Shown: positions 22,790 to 35,625 of the stretch, one piece after another
How the letters are laid out: each line of letters begins with the position of its first letter
How positions within the stretch are numbered: position 1 is the first letter of the stretch
Assembly: GCA_024760905.1 (NCBI GenBank)
Contig: CM045733.1
Span: 40,018,501 to 40,082,500 of the forward strand
Length of the DNA stretch: 64,000 bases
Source of the DNA: Plotosus lineatus
Taxonomy: Eukaryota; Chordata; Actinopteri; Siluriformes; Plotosidae
Direction: 5' to 3'
Notes under the pieces: generated by a model
Told to the model about the DNA's origin: nothing
Database searches by the model: none
What the model saw: only the letters and a program-made list of their open reading frames with translations
Position numbers and translations under genes: made by a program

Positions 22790-25700
22790 TAGCGCCTAGT
22801 GCTACAGAGCGGCTGTAGTGTAGTTGCTTAGACTTCTCGCTTCCAGCTTCATCTGCAGCCGCCATCTAGCTCATTGACTGAAAAGAAGGGCAAGTAAGTA
22901 AGTCCCTCCTGATGGTATAAAGCTTCTGCAAAGTCAAGATTCTAACATTGCCTCCTCGCGGCACACCCTGGTAACTGGGCACCTTACGGCCCCGGGCTAA
23001 ATATGTGAGGGATCTCGGAGCAGGTTGAGCCCCAGAGGTGCAGTATGCAGGCCCACCGGCATGTGAACATGCCCTGGTACTCATAGGTCAACCATATGCT
23101 GCCTTGCAGATAAGCCCTTGAGGTAAAGGCTAAGAGAAGGACAACTTTGACTTACAACCCCCAGCTATGGGCAAATAGCACCCCTGCCTTATGGTCATCA
23201 CGGGAGTGACAAAGGCTAAGGAAGACACGCCCTACAGAAAATCCGGAGTGGAGCCCCGAAGGCGGTTGGTCCCTGCGTAGCGGCACCTCCTGGCAACTAC
23301 TTTAGCCAAGTTGGTACCAACTGTATCGGCTAACCCCTTCCGTTGGACACTACCAGCTAGGCTGAGAAGGGGGATCTGTTGACTGGGCATCTCAGTTCCT
23401 CCACAACTGCCCTGGCCTGTGCCCTGGAGAGGTCACTCCAGTGCCACCTGCTGTGGCAGCTCAACACGGGGAGCTGCAATTACTGGGTAAAAGGTCAGGG
23501 CTAATTGACGTAAGCTCGGGCGCCTAGGGCTATCTCCTGACTGTGGGAAGAATAATCGCGTCCCACTGGCCAGCTACCATCCGCCTTGAGCTGGGCAGCC
23601 CCCAGCTAGTAAGGTGCTGGCCTGCCACAGTCTGCTTACTTCAATGGGTGCTTGAAGTGTAGGCCAAAAGCCGAAGCACGGCCTGTAAACACTGCTCCAG
23701 GCAATAACAAGAAACCAAAGGAGCCAGTGCTGAGTCTGGCAACCTGGAACATCAGAATAATGTGTCCTGGCCTCTCTGACTACCTCCAGCAAATCAACGA
23801 TGGCAGGAAAACTGCCATCATTGACCGCGAGCTGAGGAGGCTCAACATTGACATTGCAGCACTACAAGAGACACGGCTCCCGGGAAGTGGCAGCCTGAAG
23901 GAGAAATACTATATGTTCTTCTGGCAGGGACAGGAGCCTGACGAGCATTGCCTACATGGTGTTCGATTCGCTGTGCAAAACTCCTTTCTGTCCTTTGTTG
24001 AACCGCCATCCTCAGGCACTCCGCAAGTCCTCTCTCTCTCTGTCTCACAACCTCCTCTGGATGAGCTACTATCGTTAGTGCCTATGCTTCAATGCTTTGC
24101 TCTCCAGTTGAAGTGAAGGATGCATTCTATGATGCGCTTGAAGACAGGATCCAGCAGATCCCTCCCAAGGAGCACCTGTTTCTGCTTGGCGACTTTAATG
24201 CATGGATAGGGGCAGATCACAACTCCTGGCCCTGCTGCATTGCCCGCTTTGGCATTGGCAAGCTCAATGAGAACGGCCAACGGCTTTTTGAGCTCGGCTT
24301 TTTTCATGACCTCGGTTTGACCAACACATTCTTCTCCACCAAGTCCTGCCACCGAGTTGGACTTCATCCCTGCTGAACCAAGTGCTGGTCACATGCAGTT
24401 TCCACAGCGCTGACTGTGACACCGACCATTTCCTGGTCGCCACCAAGGTACATCTCTGCCTCAAACGTGTCAACCTCTCCAAGCAGAAACCCCAGTCCTA
24501 CGTCTACACAGCTATTACTGCAGTGCCTGAACTGCGGGAACGCTATGCTGAAGCCATAAATGTAGCCCTGGCGGACTGCCCCACTGACTGTGTTACTGCA
24601 AGGTGGAACCACAACCGTGAGGCTATGTTTGTGACCACCATAGGCACCTTTGGGAAGAAGGTGGGGAGGAGTACGGATTGGTTTGAAGCAGGAGCAGCTG
24701 AGATGAAACCTTCCATCACCACCAAACGTGCAGCCCTAATCTCTCATAAGAAGGAGTCCTCTGTGTGAACTCTTGCTGCACTGCACGCTACAAGAAATAA
24801 TGCACAAAAGATTGCAAGGCATTGTGCCAACAACTACTGGCTTAACCTCTACCAGGATATACAGCTTTCTGCAGCTCTTGGAAACGAGCGCAAAATGTAT
24901 GAAGGCATGAAGAAGGCTTTCAATCCCAGTGCCATAAAGAGCGCCCCACTCGAATCAGCTGAAGGCGACATCATCAAGGATCATGGCAAACAAATGCAGA
25001 CATGGGCTGAGCACTACCAAGAGCTCTACTCAAGAGAAACCACCGTCTCGAACACAGCCCTTGAGAACATCCCTTCACAGTCTGTTATGGATAAGCTTGA
25101 CGCTCCACCCACCATCGAGAAGCTCAGCAAGGTGATAGACTTCATCTCAAGCAGCAAGGCTCCAGGCAGTGACAACATCCTGCCTGAAATCGTCAAAACC
25201 GCAAAGGAGAGCCCGCTCTTGAAACACCTCTATAAACTTCTACCGCAGTGCTGGGAGGAAGGGGCTGTTCCCCAAGACATGCGTGATGCCAAAATCATCA
25301 CATTCTACAAGAATAAGGGGGAGCAAAGTCATTGTAACAACTATCGTGGTATCTCATTCCTAAGCACAGTTGGCAAAGCCTTTGCCAGTGTCGTCCTCAA
25401 CAGGCTCCAACTACTTGCTGAACGTGTGTATCCAGAGGCGCAATGAGGATTCAGGGCAGCTGGGTCAACCATAGATTTGGTCTCCTCTGTGAGGCAGCTG
25501 CAACAGAAGTGCTGGGAGCAGAGACAATCCCTCTATTTGGACCTTCATCGACCTGACCAAGGCTTTTGACTTGGTCAGCACTGATGGACTGTTTGCCCTC
25601 CTCCAACGAAATGGATGTCCCCCCTCCAAGCTTTTGAGCAAGATCAAGTCATTTCTCCAAGACATGAATGGCATCGTCCAGTTTGATGGATCATCCTCAG

Positions 25701-26640
25701 ACCCTTTTCCGATCAAGAACAGTGTGAAGTAGGGTTGTGTCCTCCCTCAAACCCTTTTTGGCATCTTTTTCTCCCTGCTCCAGTGCTATGCCTTCCGGAA
25801 CTCTGAAGACGGCATCTTCTTCCATGCCAGGAGTGATGAAGGCCTCTTTAATCTGGCACATCTCAGAGCAAAGACCAAGGTGCTGCACTTTGCTGATGAT
25901 GCTGATCTTGTTGCACACACCGAAGAAGTGCTCCAGCGTCTCATCAACTGCTTTGCTGGTGCCTGCTCCGAGTTTGGCCTCACCATCAGCCTTAATAAGA
26001 CCAAGGTCATGGGCCAGGATGTCATCGGTGACCACACCTTTGGGGTGGTGGAAAAGTTCACCTATCGGATCGATCATCTCCAGCAACCTCTCTCTAGCTG
26101 CCAAACTGAATGCCCGTGTCGGCAAGGCATCAACAGTGATGGCCCGTCTGATGAAGCAAGTCTGGGACAACTCCATGCTAGCCACCAACACCAAGATAAG
26201 AGTCTACAAGGCCTACGTACTGGGTACTCTCCTTTATGGCAGTAAAGCATGGACCGTCTACTACCACCAGGAACGTCGGCTGAACGCCTTCCACCAACGC
26301 TGCCTTCACAGACTACTGGGCATCACTTGGCAGAACCATGTCTCCAATATCGATGTCCTGACCAGAGCAGATGTGCCCAGTATGTTTGCAATGGCTTGGC
26401 CACGTCACCCGAATGGATGATGGCCGCATCACCAAAGACTTACTGTACGGGGAGCTGGTTACTGGAACCAGGTCAAAGAGACGCCCAGCTCTCAAGTTCA
26501 AGGATGTCTGCAAGCGCGACCTCAAGGCTGGAGGCTTTAACCCCTCCGACCTGGCGGCAAAACTACGGTACAACTTGGGAATAAGTACGAAAAAGCCCAT
26601 GGATGAACTGCGGAACAAATACAAATAGCCACGGACTGCA
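22790..26640 (+). mobile_element. APE-type LINE of uncertain clade, near full length
   Basis: It has a long leader (about 22790-23650) and then a single polyprotein with APE endonuclease and RT. It differs clearly from RTE-A and Rex3. Its 3' end is not defined, because the sequence runs on into a Harbinger-like gene. I could not assign it to a named family. Confidence 0.8.
23652..26628 (+). pseudogene. LINE endonuclease/reverse transcriptase, multiply broken
   Basis: The endonuclease includes LATWNIRIMCPGL, IDIAALQETRLPGSG (Glu box), LLGDFNAWIGADHNSW (about 24187) and HSADCDTDHFLV (Asp-His box, about 24400). The RT includes SSKAPGSDNILPEIVK, NNYRGISFLSTVGKAF, a TGA at 25444 in place of the Cys of the expected CGFRA box, TKAFDLVS, FDGSSSDPFPIKN and FADD (about 25890). 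After it come GTLLYGSKAW and LGHVTRMDDGRITKDLLYGEL, ending NKYK at 26628. Frameshifts lie near 24370, 25550, 25880, 26080 and 26370. Confidence 0.85.
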
Positions 26641-26892
26641 AAGGAAGACTTTTGGATAATTCAAGGATCATTCACGGAAATCACGGAACACTCGAGGAAT
26701 AACTACAGCACTAATCCATTTGAGAAGGAAGAGCTACAAGGAATATCCGGTGGAACCACGTTTCAATCCAGAAAAATCAGCAAAGATCAAGAATTTGCAC
26801 ATGATTCTGCATATAAACACGTGGATTTGACCAAGCAAACTCATTCTGTCAAGTGAACACGTACTGGAAATACCTCAAGAAGCTCTCCCAAA
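26641..26892. other. Possible Harbinger leader or LINE 3' UTR
   Basis: No protein similarity. Terminal repeats of the Harbinger-like element could not be located. Confidence 0.4.
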
Positions 26893-27900
26893 ATGGACAA
26901 GGCTAGAGAAAAGGCTGACTTGGAACTGCTCCACATGCTGCTGTTGCTTCACGAATACAACGAAATGCAACGAGACATTGTCATCGATAGCAGAAGATGA
27001 GAAAAGCAAAGGAAATACACACCCAAACGCTTCTGGATACGTCCATGGCTGAAGGCGGAACGAAGAATTGGTCTTGGGAACTAGGACAACCTTATGGAAG
27101 AGCTCCATTTCAAAGACAAGCAGTCCTTCTTCAACCATCTCCGGGTCCACCTGACCTGTTCGATGAGTTGCTGATGGCTTTGGCTCCTCGGCTGACAAAG
27201 AAGGATACGAACTTCAGAAGCGCACTCAGTCCTGGTCTGAAACTACCTGTCACCATGTGTCATATGGCTTCGGGGCGACAAGTATCCAACTCTGGCCTTT
27301 AGCTTCAGGGTATCTCGTCACACCATTGAAAGTTTTCAACCAGAGTTCTGTCAGGCCATCATTGATCATTACAAAGACGAGGTCATACAGTGTCCACATA
27401 CTGAGCAGGAATGGAAATCACTCAGCTGGGTTTTCCAGGATAAATGTAACCTGCCTCATGCCGTTGGAGCCTTGGATGGGAAACACGTCGCCATTAGAAA
27501 ACCACCATACACAACTACAAAGGATTTTTGTACATTTGTTCTGTTAAAACTGGTAGATGCCAACAACAGGTTCCTATGGATCGACGTCGGTGGTATGGGC
27601 CACATGTCTGATGCCCAGATATTCAACGCCTCGGAGCTGAAAGAATGCATCAAAGATAGTACTATCAACTTCCCAACACCAGAGCCTCTGCCCAAAGATG
27701 ACACTGACATGCCATACTTCATTCTTGGGGACAATACTTTTGTTCTCAGGAAGTACCTTATGTAGCCATATTCCAGGCGAGACCTTATAGAGGAAGAATT
27801 GGCATACAACTACAGGATATCCAGAGCACGTCGAGTTGAGAATGCATTTGGCATCTTGGCCAATTGCTGGCAGTTCCTAATTTTTAACTTCAAAACAGGT
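26893..27900 (+). pseudogene. PIF/Harbinger (HARBI1-like) DDE transposase relic
   Basis: A DDE_Tnp_4-type nuclease that would excise and insert Harbinger transposons. The start MDKAREKADLELLHMLLLL (26893) runs into a stop. Frames then give RKYTPKRFWIRPWL, GLKLPVTMCHMASG and FRVSRHTIESFQPEFCQAII. The core is VGALDGKHVAIRKPP (first Asp, about 27463-27507), LWIDVGGMGHMSDAQIFN (second acidic region) and MPYFILGDNTF. A TAG at 27763 precedes [22 protein letters not shown] and [10 protein letters not shown] (about 27838). Several frameshifts. HARBI1 itself is a host gene, but the decay argues for a transposon copy. Confidence 0.88.
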
Positions 27901-28095
27901 TCCGATCAGAAAACACTGTTATGGAAGAAGTAGCCTTTATAATGTTTTTCTTATTAGCAGTTCTGAACCCTTAAAGAAATAATTATTCAACTGCAACATA
28001 AATCAAAGATTCAAATTAAGGCCTAAATATTAATTGAGATTAAGAACAAGGATCAATAATTTAGAGTTTATGCTGCAAACTTACTCAGTCCATCC

Positions 28096-29509
28096 CACGG
28101 GTGGGCAAACTTTTTGGCTCGGGGGCCACATTGATTTTTAATATTTGACATAGGGCTTGGGTCAGCACAAGATACGATAAAAATAATCTTTAAAAATTAA
28201 AAATAAATAAATAAATAAAATAACAATACATATCAAACATAAACAAAAATAAATATTAAAATATCCACATACCTTTTAGTGGGAACAGTGTTGTTGATCA
28301 CCCATTTTTGCCAGTGCATCGAAGTCTGGTGGTAATTCCCTTGTGGTTCTCAGAACAAATGTGAGGTGTCCATCACTCAATTGGGATCGGTGGCTTGCTT
28401 TGATGGTGTTTCCTTTTCCAAAATCACAAAACTGACGGCAGACTTCTTCATGCAGGTCATTACTCGATTTTCTCACATGTCTTTTAATGTGGCCAGTGTG
28501 GGGGAAATGAGCTAATGGCTTGTGTGACATTTGCTTTGAAAATAAAACTAGCCTGGGTTTGAAGGCTCTGATGTTTGCTTGCATTTCATGCACAAACTGT
28601 TTTTCCCTTGTAGCTTCACATTCAGCTCATTCATGTGTGTCAGTTTGTCCGCAGTAAAGCTAAATTACAAAGCCAATCTGTGTCTTTCAGCTCAGGAACA
28701 TTGTCAGTGTTCTCAAGTAGCTCCAAAAATGAAATAATCTCCTGTTTGAGCTCCACATGAGCTCGTTGACATGCTTTCCCCAAACTGAACCAGCGGACAT
28801 TAGAATGTAAAGCAAGTGCCTGTGATTAGCGTCAGTTTCTTAAAGAAAATGAATAAACTGACGATGGTGAAGTTTCTTCGCTCGAATAAACTTAACAAGT
28901 TTCACAACCAGCTTCACTACTTGGACAAGCTGCAACATGGATTTACACAGTGCTCCCTGGTGAATTATGCATATATCCTCGTGCTTGATTCTTGTATGGA
29001 AGTTACTCAGATGAAGGTTTTTTTACTGAGCCTGCAAGCTTTTGACCAACATATCAGCAGTAGCCAGACGTTCTTGCAGTGATAGGTTTCTGGTTAAATT
29101 AGCATGCTTGGTGGAAAAGTGGCAGCTGATGTATTATTTTAAAACCGAAATGGTTTCTTGGCAAATAAGACTTACAGCCTTTGACTTCAGAAAAATGTAT
29201 TTCGGTGTCCATTCCTTATGATCCACCCAGCACTCACTGTCGACAATCCTTTTCTCTGACATTGCTGCAGATGGGATCTGTGCAGTAGAAGAGTGACAAC
29301 AGGAAGTGCTTGAGCACCGCAAAATCAACCAACTACACCTAATGTGCCACTGGTGTTGAAATACTGTCATTACAAGGCAAAGTCAAATCAATCAATCAAT
29401 CAATCATTCACATCAAACATGAATACCGTACCAATCAGTCTTCTACGGACCGGATTAAAAAGACCAATGTCTGGTATGTGGCCTGCAGGCTGTAGTTTGC
29501 CCACCCCTG
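28096..29509 (-). mobile_element. hAT DNA transposon, non-autonomous, with TIRs and 8-bp duplication
   Basis: The left end is CACGGGTGGGCAAACT. The right end, inverted, is CAGGGGTGGGCAAACTACAG. The 8-bp flanks are GTCCATCC (28088-28095) and GCCCATCC (29510-29517), one mismatch. The inside carries both ends of a minus-strand GTF2IRD2-like transposase with the middle deleted. Confidence 0.9.
28276..29290 (-). pseudogene. hAT transposase with N-terminal zinc finger, middle deleted
   Basis: On the minus strand the N-terminus reads MSEKRIVDSECWVDHKEW and KAVSLICQETISVLK, then (after a stop) STKHANLTRNLSLQERL. This is a C2H2/BED-like finger whose first Cys has become Ser (S-LIC). Further fragments VRWFSLGKACQR and LKQEIISFLELL lead to MQANIRAFKPRLVLFSKQMS. 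The C-terminus, KASHRSQLSDGHLTFVLR and ALAKMGDQQHCSH, ends at 28276. The central catalytic region is absent. Confidence 0.8.
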
Positions 29510-29517
29510 GCCCATCC

Positions 29518-30349
<832 letters not shown>

Positions 30350-30509
30350 AATTCAGATTTACAGTCATCAATCGCATTCATGCACACCACACTCACCAAT
30401 GCTCAGTGACTTCATTGTCCACCAACCAGTTAAAATTGCAGCAGGCGTTGAGCTCATGTCACGAAGGCTGGAGATTTTTGTATTTTTGTATCCATGGCTG
30501 TGTCTATGT

Positions 30510-30513
<4 letters not shown>

Positions 30514-30573
<60 letters not shown>
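30514..30573. repeat. (TG)n microsatellite
   Basis: About 30 pure units. Confidence 0.95.
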
Positions 30574-30574
<1 letters not shown>

Positions 30575-31807
30575 TTCTACTGGAACCCACTGGAATGACT
30601 CATAAAAACAAATTTCACCCATGCATACAAAGCTAGCCCTTTCTTTTTTCAAGTGAATTTTACCGAAATAAATGTAAAAATGATGACTACATGACAAGCA
30701 TCTCCAGAATTTGCCTTCTGTGACGTGTTGAACTAGGTTTAGTGCACTGGATGAACACTATAATTTATAGGCTGTGGTACTCACTTACCTTGAGAGGTTA
30801 CAGTTTGTGATAGGCAGTCACTCACTGTAGGATAGCGTTAATCCAATGTCCACTTGTGCTGTGATTTTTATTTATTTATTTTGCAGATAACAGGGTAGTC
30901 ATTTTTGCAAAATAAACAAAACAAAAATCCTCAAGTAATAAATTGTGAGGTTTTACATGTCATGAAATGCTCTCTGTCTCTCTGTCATGCGAGCAGCACC
31001 ACTCCCTTCTGCAAACAATCACATGTGGAAGAAAGAAAACTCAATGCATTCTTTTCATCAGATGGCTGGTTGCCTAGGTGATGGAAGACCCCAGACAGTG
31101 CTTGGGGTCAGCTGGAGGTCACATGCATCCTTTTGATAGGGAAATTTGATTTTATGTTTAAGAGAAAGGGGGATGCCAAGCAAGTTGAAGAAGAGAGAGC
31201 AGAAAGTGCAGAGGAAGCACATGGAGCATGGAGGCTAGGCAGTAGACCAGAGATGGGCCATGATTGGCTGACAATGTTGCTAGACAAAACACAACAGTGT
31301 ATGATGTCTTTGTGTAGTCTACATTTACTGTGGGCTGAGGCTGTAAACAACCTTCAGAAAACACTTATGTTATTATGTTGACGCTGTTGTTAAAATTATT
31401 TTTTTTTCATATAGTAGCTACTACTGTAAATGTTTTTTATTTGTGATATTTCTGTTTTTCTTTATTCTGTACTTTTAATGCCCCATGTATCTTTTTAAAT
31501 GTATTTGCCTCCTTGTTCCTTACTTCTGAAATATTGTTTGTTATTATTGATCTCATTTTTCTGTATTGTTTTTCTCTTACATTTATTTATTTATTTATTT
31601 TAATTCTGGATGTTCACACAGTTTCTATCTTTACTTCAATCCATTATTCTATCTACTGTATGTAAGTGTATTGATATTTTTTTTTAATTCAAAATCTTTA
31701 TAATTGTTCAATTTATGCTCTTTCTGTATTCATGAATTAAAATAATTATTTGCTTCCTTTAATAGGTTTTTCTTCATCTTACTTTGTTACATAATCCCCC
31801 CCCCCCC
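30574..31807. other. Unassigned AT-rich sequence
   Basis: No gene recognised. The frame at 31133-31381 has no recognisable feature. Confidence 0.5.
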
Positions 31808-31998
31808 AACAGCCCTTACATTTGCAGCATTTTGGTAGACACTCTTATCCAGAGCAACTTACAATTTTATTTTGTTTTCCACACAATCGAGCAGTTGAGG
31901 GTTCAGGTTCTTGCTCTGTTGCCTAAAAGTGCTGACTGTGTTTTGAACCACTGACCTTCCGATCAGTATCCCATCACCTTAAACACTGAACCACATCT
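31808..31998. mobile_element. Fish dispersed repeat of the TTATCCAGAGCAACTTACA type
   Basis: It contains TTGGTAGACACTCTTATCC, AGAGCAACTTACA and, 3', GAACCACTGACCTTCCGATC. This arrangement is familiar from many teleost intergenic regions and introns. The family name is not known to me. Confidence 0.65.
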
Positions 31999-32104
31999 TT
32001 ATATATTCACAAACAATCTTTCTTTTATTTAGTGTTTTTGCAACTTTTGGTTCTTTTTGGTATTTTTCACAATTTCTCCTTCTTAGCTTATTTGCTTTCA
32101 TTTA

Positions 32105-33044
32105 CCGTATTTTTTGGGCCACAAGGTGCACCGGATTGCAATGTGCAATATCAATGAATGCTGATTGAACTGTCTCTGCCCATATGTAAAATGCACTGGA
32201 TTATAAGGCGCATTGCATTGAGCAAAACAAAACTCAGATAAGTCAGACTTGATTCAATTCTCATAATAACTCAACATTGTTCAGCTGTAACACATAAAAT
32301 ATAAAATAATACACTTTTCACAATAACTCTCAACATTGCTCAGTTGTAATAATATAAAACAATAAACTCACTTTTTTAGTTCATTCTTCTTCCACAAATC
32401 CATTAAATTATTCATCTTCAGTATCTATTATCCCCTTGAGCATGGAGTCAGTCGTGACACGAACGTCTCTCAGCCACACTCCCTTAAAGAGACAGTATCA
32501 TCACAATAACAAACATGATGGAGATTAGGTTGAAAAAAAAATCACCAGTACTCAGCATTAACTGACTACGATAGCAGTAATGCTGGTATTTGGACATAAA
32601 GCCTGGATCCCTCTATTATTTTTTTATTCTATTATATTATATTATAATGTTTTATTCCCTCACAGGCATGGAGTCAGATCAATTGAGACGAAGATTAGAA
32701 GTCTTCCCGGTTGTGACCTGAACTTTTCTCAGTCACCTTGCCTTAAAGAGACAAACAAACATTGCAGCGCTTGTTTGCAACGTGAATATTGTGTTCATTA
32801 CAGAATGGCGGTCATTACTCTTAAGAAGCTGTATCAGTCTAACTTTACATTCAAGAAGGTTAATCAGAGCTCTCAGAAGCAGAACTGTAGCAATGCTTTA
32901 TCGCAGTGCTGAACATGAGACTCTCATTAAACCAGTTGAGCGTGCTGAGGATAGAGACTGAGATTAGGTGGAAAAACCAGGTAATCAGCAAATTTTTTGA
33001 GGACTGAAGGCGTTTAAATGCGCCTTATGGTCCGAACAATACAG
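32105..33044. mobile_element. Tc1/mariner-type miniature element, family Z
   Basis: The left end is CCGTATTTTTTGGGCCACAA. The right end inverted is CTGTATTGTTCGGACCATAA. Both continue with -GGYGCA-, the pattern of the fish and mammal elements ending CGTATTTTTCGGACTATAAGGCGCA. TA precedes the left end. Two segments with CTTAAAGAGACA (about 32483 and 32741) look like an internal duplication. A short frame ATGGCGGTCATTACTC... (32803-32910) is open but not recognised. Confidence 0.7.
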
Positions 33045-33045
33045 T

Positions 33046-33432
33046 GATTATTTTTCTTTAGTTTTTTATATTTATTATCCCTATACACCCCCCCCCCCCT
33101 TTGTTTAAGATTGTTTAAATTTTATTTCCTGCATTCCTTTCCCTATTATAGTTTAAGTTTTAAGCTAATATGTTTTTCGGTTGTTTTTTGTTTGTTTTTT
33201 TAAGAAACCATTTTTCCAGTGGTTAACACATAAACATGACATTTTACGAGCAGAGATTAGAGTTTTGGGTTTCTTTATAGAATGATCTACATTAATCATG
33301 GTAGGATACGCATTTAGTTACAACCAGGTAGATTATAGATGAATGAGTTAAACCAAACTCTTGCAGGTTAAACATGACATACAAACATGGAATTTGAGAA
33401 TGTCATAAATATATATGATCATTATTCATGTA
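33046..33432. other. Unassigned AT-rich spacer
   Basis: A C-run at about 33088-33100; otherwise nothing recognised. Confidence 0.5.
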
Positions 33433-33985
33433 CAGGCAGTGTCCATCTTATGATCTGTGCAATTTGCGACTGTTCAACTTTATGACCACCCATGACTAAA
33501 AAAAGAATAAATAGCTTATATACTTGGGTATCATGTATGTGAATATCATCAGCTGAGCCGTGCCGATTCGAGTCGACTTGTAAGGACCGAATGGGCGAAA
33601 CCATGTACATATACTCTATATATATATATACAGTATATCCTGTACCCTTCCTCTTTCCATCATCTGAGCTGAACAATGACTCAGATCCTCTGGAGTCGAC
33701 TCCTGATTCTTTGAACCATGAACTGATTCATGAGAAATGAGACTCCTCCCCTACTCTTTGTAAAGAGATGTATTATTTTAAAAATACATGTACACTAGTC
33801 CTCCCCCTCCTCCATATATTTATGTCTAAAGAAAGGTAAAAAGATTGCAAAGAAAAATTTAACACAAACTTGTAGAAAGGTCCAGACATAATAATAGTAA
33901 TACATGTACAGACCCTGCTTACATCCGAAACATTTTACGACCTGTTGATCAGAACCAAATGCGGTTGTAAGTCGGACACTACCTA
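33433..33985. mobile_element. Tigger/pogo-like miniature element, family W
   Basis: The left end is CAGGCAGTGTCCATCTTATG. The right end inverted is TAGGTAGTGTCCGACTTACA. It is flanked by TA on both sides (33431-33432 and 33986-33987). No coding sequence. Confidence 0.7.
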
Positions 33986-33987
33986 TA

Positions 33988-34123
33988 CTATATATATGTT
34001 AATAATCCTCACAGACTTGAGATTGAGATTCAATGACATAAATGTGAAGACATGTCACTGAGTCAGCACTGCAGCGAGTTGTTCATCAGATCATTATTAT
34101 TTAATTTCATCATCATCATCATC

Positions 34124-34170
<47 letters not shown>

Positions 34171-34971
34171 AGATCTATACATTCTATCATGGGTAAAAAA
34201 ATTATTAACTAATTAAAAAATAAAACAGACAGAAGATGAAGAAACAGGAATAAGCTGCACTGAGCACTTGTGTAAACACAACATAGATGCTCACTTTGGT
34301 TCCTATTCTGAGATTTGGATATTTAATAATATTAGTAATAATGAAAAGAGAGTAGAAGTCTATACAGTTATGCGGAAAAGACAAGAAACAGACATGTTTC
34401 TCTCTCTAAGTTCACAGGAAGAGAAATCTTGTTGTACGAAGTGATAGAGTAACGCAACGATTACAGTACATGTGGAACAAAGCATAATGATTGTGTTCGA
34501 CACAAAGAAGATCAATACGATGGGAAACATCACAGCTAAAACCAAAATGTGAAACATGTCATGTGAAAAAAGACCACAAGATAGAACACACAGTAATTAT
34601 CTACTGAAAAACTAAATACACTCGTTGAAAGTAAATCAAGCATGCTGTTGATTTTTTTCTTCTTTTTTTTGTTTGGAGTTTTTAGTTTGCTTATTCTGCT
34701 AAACTGAAGAAAATAAACAATACACAGAACTAATTAGCTCTGTCCAATAATGCAATCATTTGTTAAGCATTGAATCCAGATTATTTCCTGATTTCTTTAT
34801 ATAATTTAATGCTAAAGGAATGCTTGTGTTTTTTTCCCTGCTGGCATATTCCTTAAAAATAAACAGAAGACTTTCGTGAAGACATCTTAAACCGCACTCC
34901 TTCAGGAAAAATCTTATCGGTGTTTCTTTTTGGATTACAGTATGAAATGAAACTGAGGACATTATGGAATG

Positions 34972-35006
<35 letters not shown>

Positions 35007-35247
35007 TTCGCTCTGATTCATGCAAAAACAAATAAACATGCATGAAAACTAAAATAATAAAATAAAGATCAAACAGGTTTGGCAGTGTTGTGGGATTATT
35101 GCTTTAAAGATCATCTAAGTAAAGCTACATGATGTTAACAAAGTTAACTACTCCCCTCTGGCTAATGTCAACAGATTACATTGGTTGTTTATGCTAGCGT
35201 CAGTGTTTCCTTAGCATTGCTGTAAGAGCTCTTTTTTATCAGCTGCC
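33988..35247. other. Unassigned; (TTA)n at 34126-34169 and A30 at 34975-35004
   Basis: AT-rich with two simple repeats. The minus-strand frame at 34360-34557 is hydrophobic but unrecognised. Confidence 0.5.
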
Positions 35248-35262
35248 TTCAGAATTAGAACA

Positions 35263-35614
35263 TTGGTGGTCTAGTGGTATTGGGCGCTGGATCGCTGATC
35301 CAAAGGTTGGGGGTTCGAGTCCCACTCTCCACAAGGTTGTCACTGTCCCTCCAGTGCAGCTAACTGGGTTATCAAAGGCGGGCCATGTCTCTCACTGTCT
35401 ATGGTGCGAGGCATGTAAAAGAACCATTGCTGACTTTCGTAAAGAGGAGGCTGCAAAGCCGTCAGCGTGTTTCTGTCCCTTGCTAAAAAGGGTTGTGACA
35501 GGAAGGGCATCCGGCGTAAAAACCTCTGCTAAATCAAACGTGCGAATCAGATGACTCGCTGTGGCAACTCCCGAGTAAAAGGGAAAAAGCCAAAAGGAAG
35601 ACAGACAGACAGAA
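35263..35614 (+). mobile_element. SINE-1, full-length reference copy
   Basis: The tRNA-like head GGTGGTCTAGTGGTATTGGG has box B GGGTTCGAGTCCC (35310). The body (CTCCACAAGGTTGTCACTGT to CAGCGTGTTTCTGTCCCTTG) follows. Then comes a block like the RTE-A 5' UTR (GACAGGAAGGGCATCCGGCG at about 35499) and a terminus like RTE-A (CGCTGTGGCAACTCCCGAG, AAAGGGAAAAAGCCAAAAGG), with an (ACAG)n tail. The flanks CTTCAGAATTAGAACA and CTTCAGAATAACA suggest an imperfect target duplication. Confidence 0.88.
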
Positions 35615-35625
35615 TCTTCAGAATA

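Noticed and set aside
27472..27765. HARBI1 host gene
   Set aside because: The core motifs match, but stops and frameshifts run through the whole region and there are no introns, so a decayed Harbinger copy is more likely.
34360..34557. Hydrophobic minus-strand frame that could be a membrane protein
   Set aside because: Short, in AT-rich DNA, with no splice context and no recognisable family.
35280..35330. tRNA gene
   Set aside because: Box A and box B are recognisable, but the segment is the head of a SINE with many copies, and no complete tRNA fold with an aminoacyl stem was evident. The same applies to other SINE heads.
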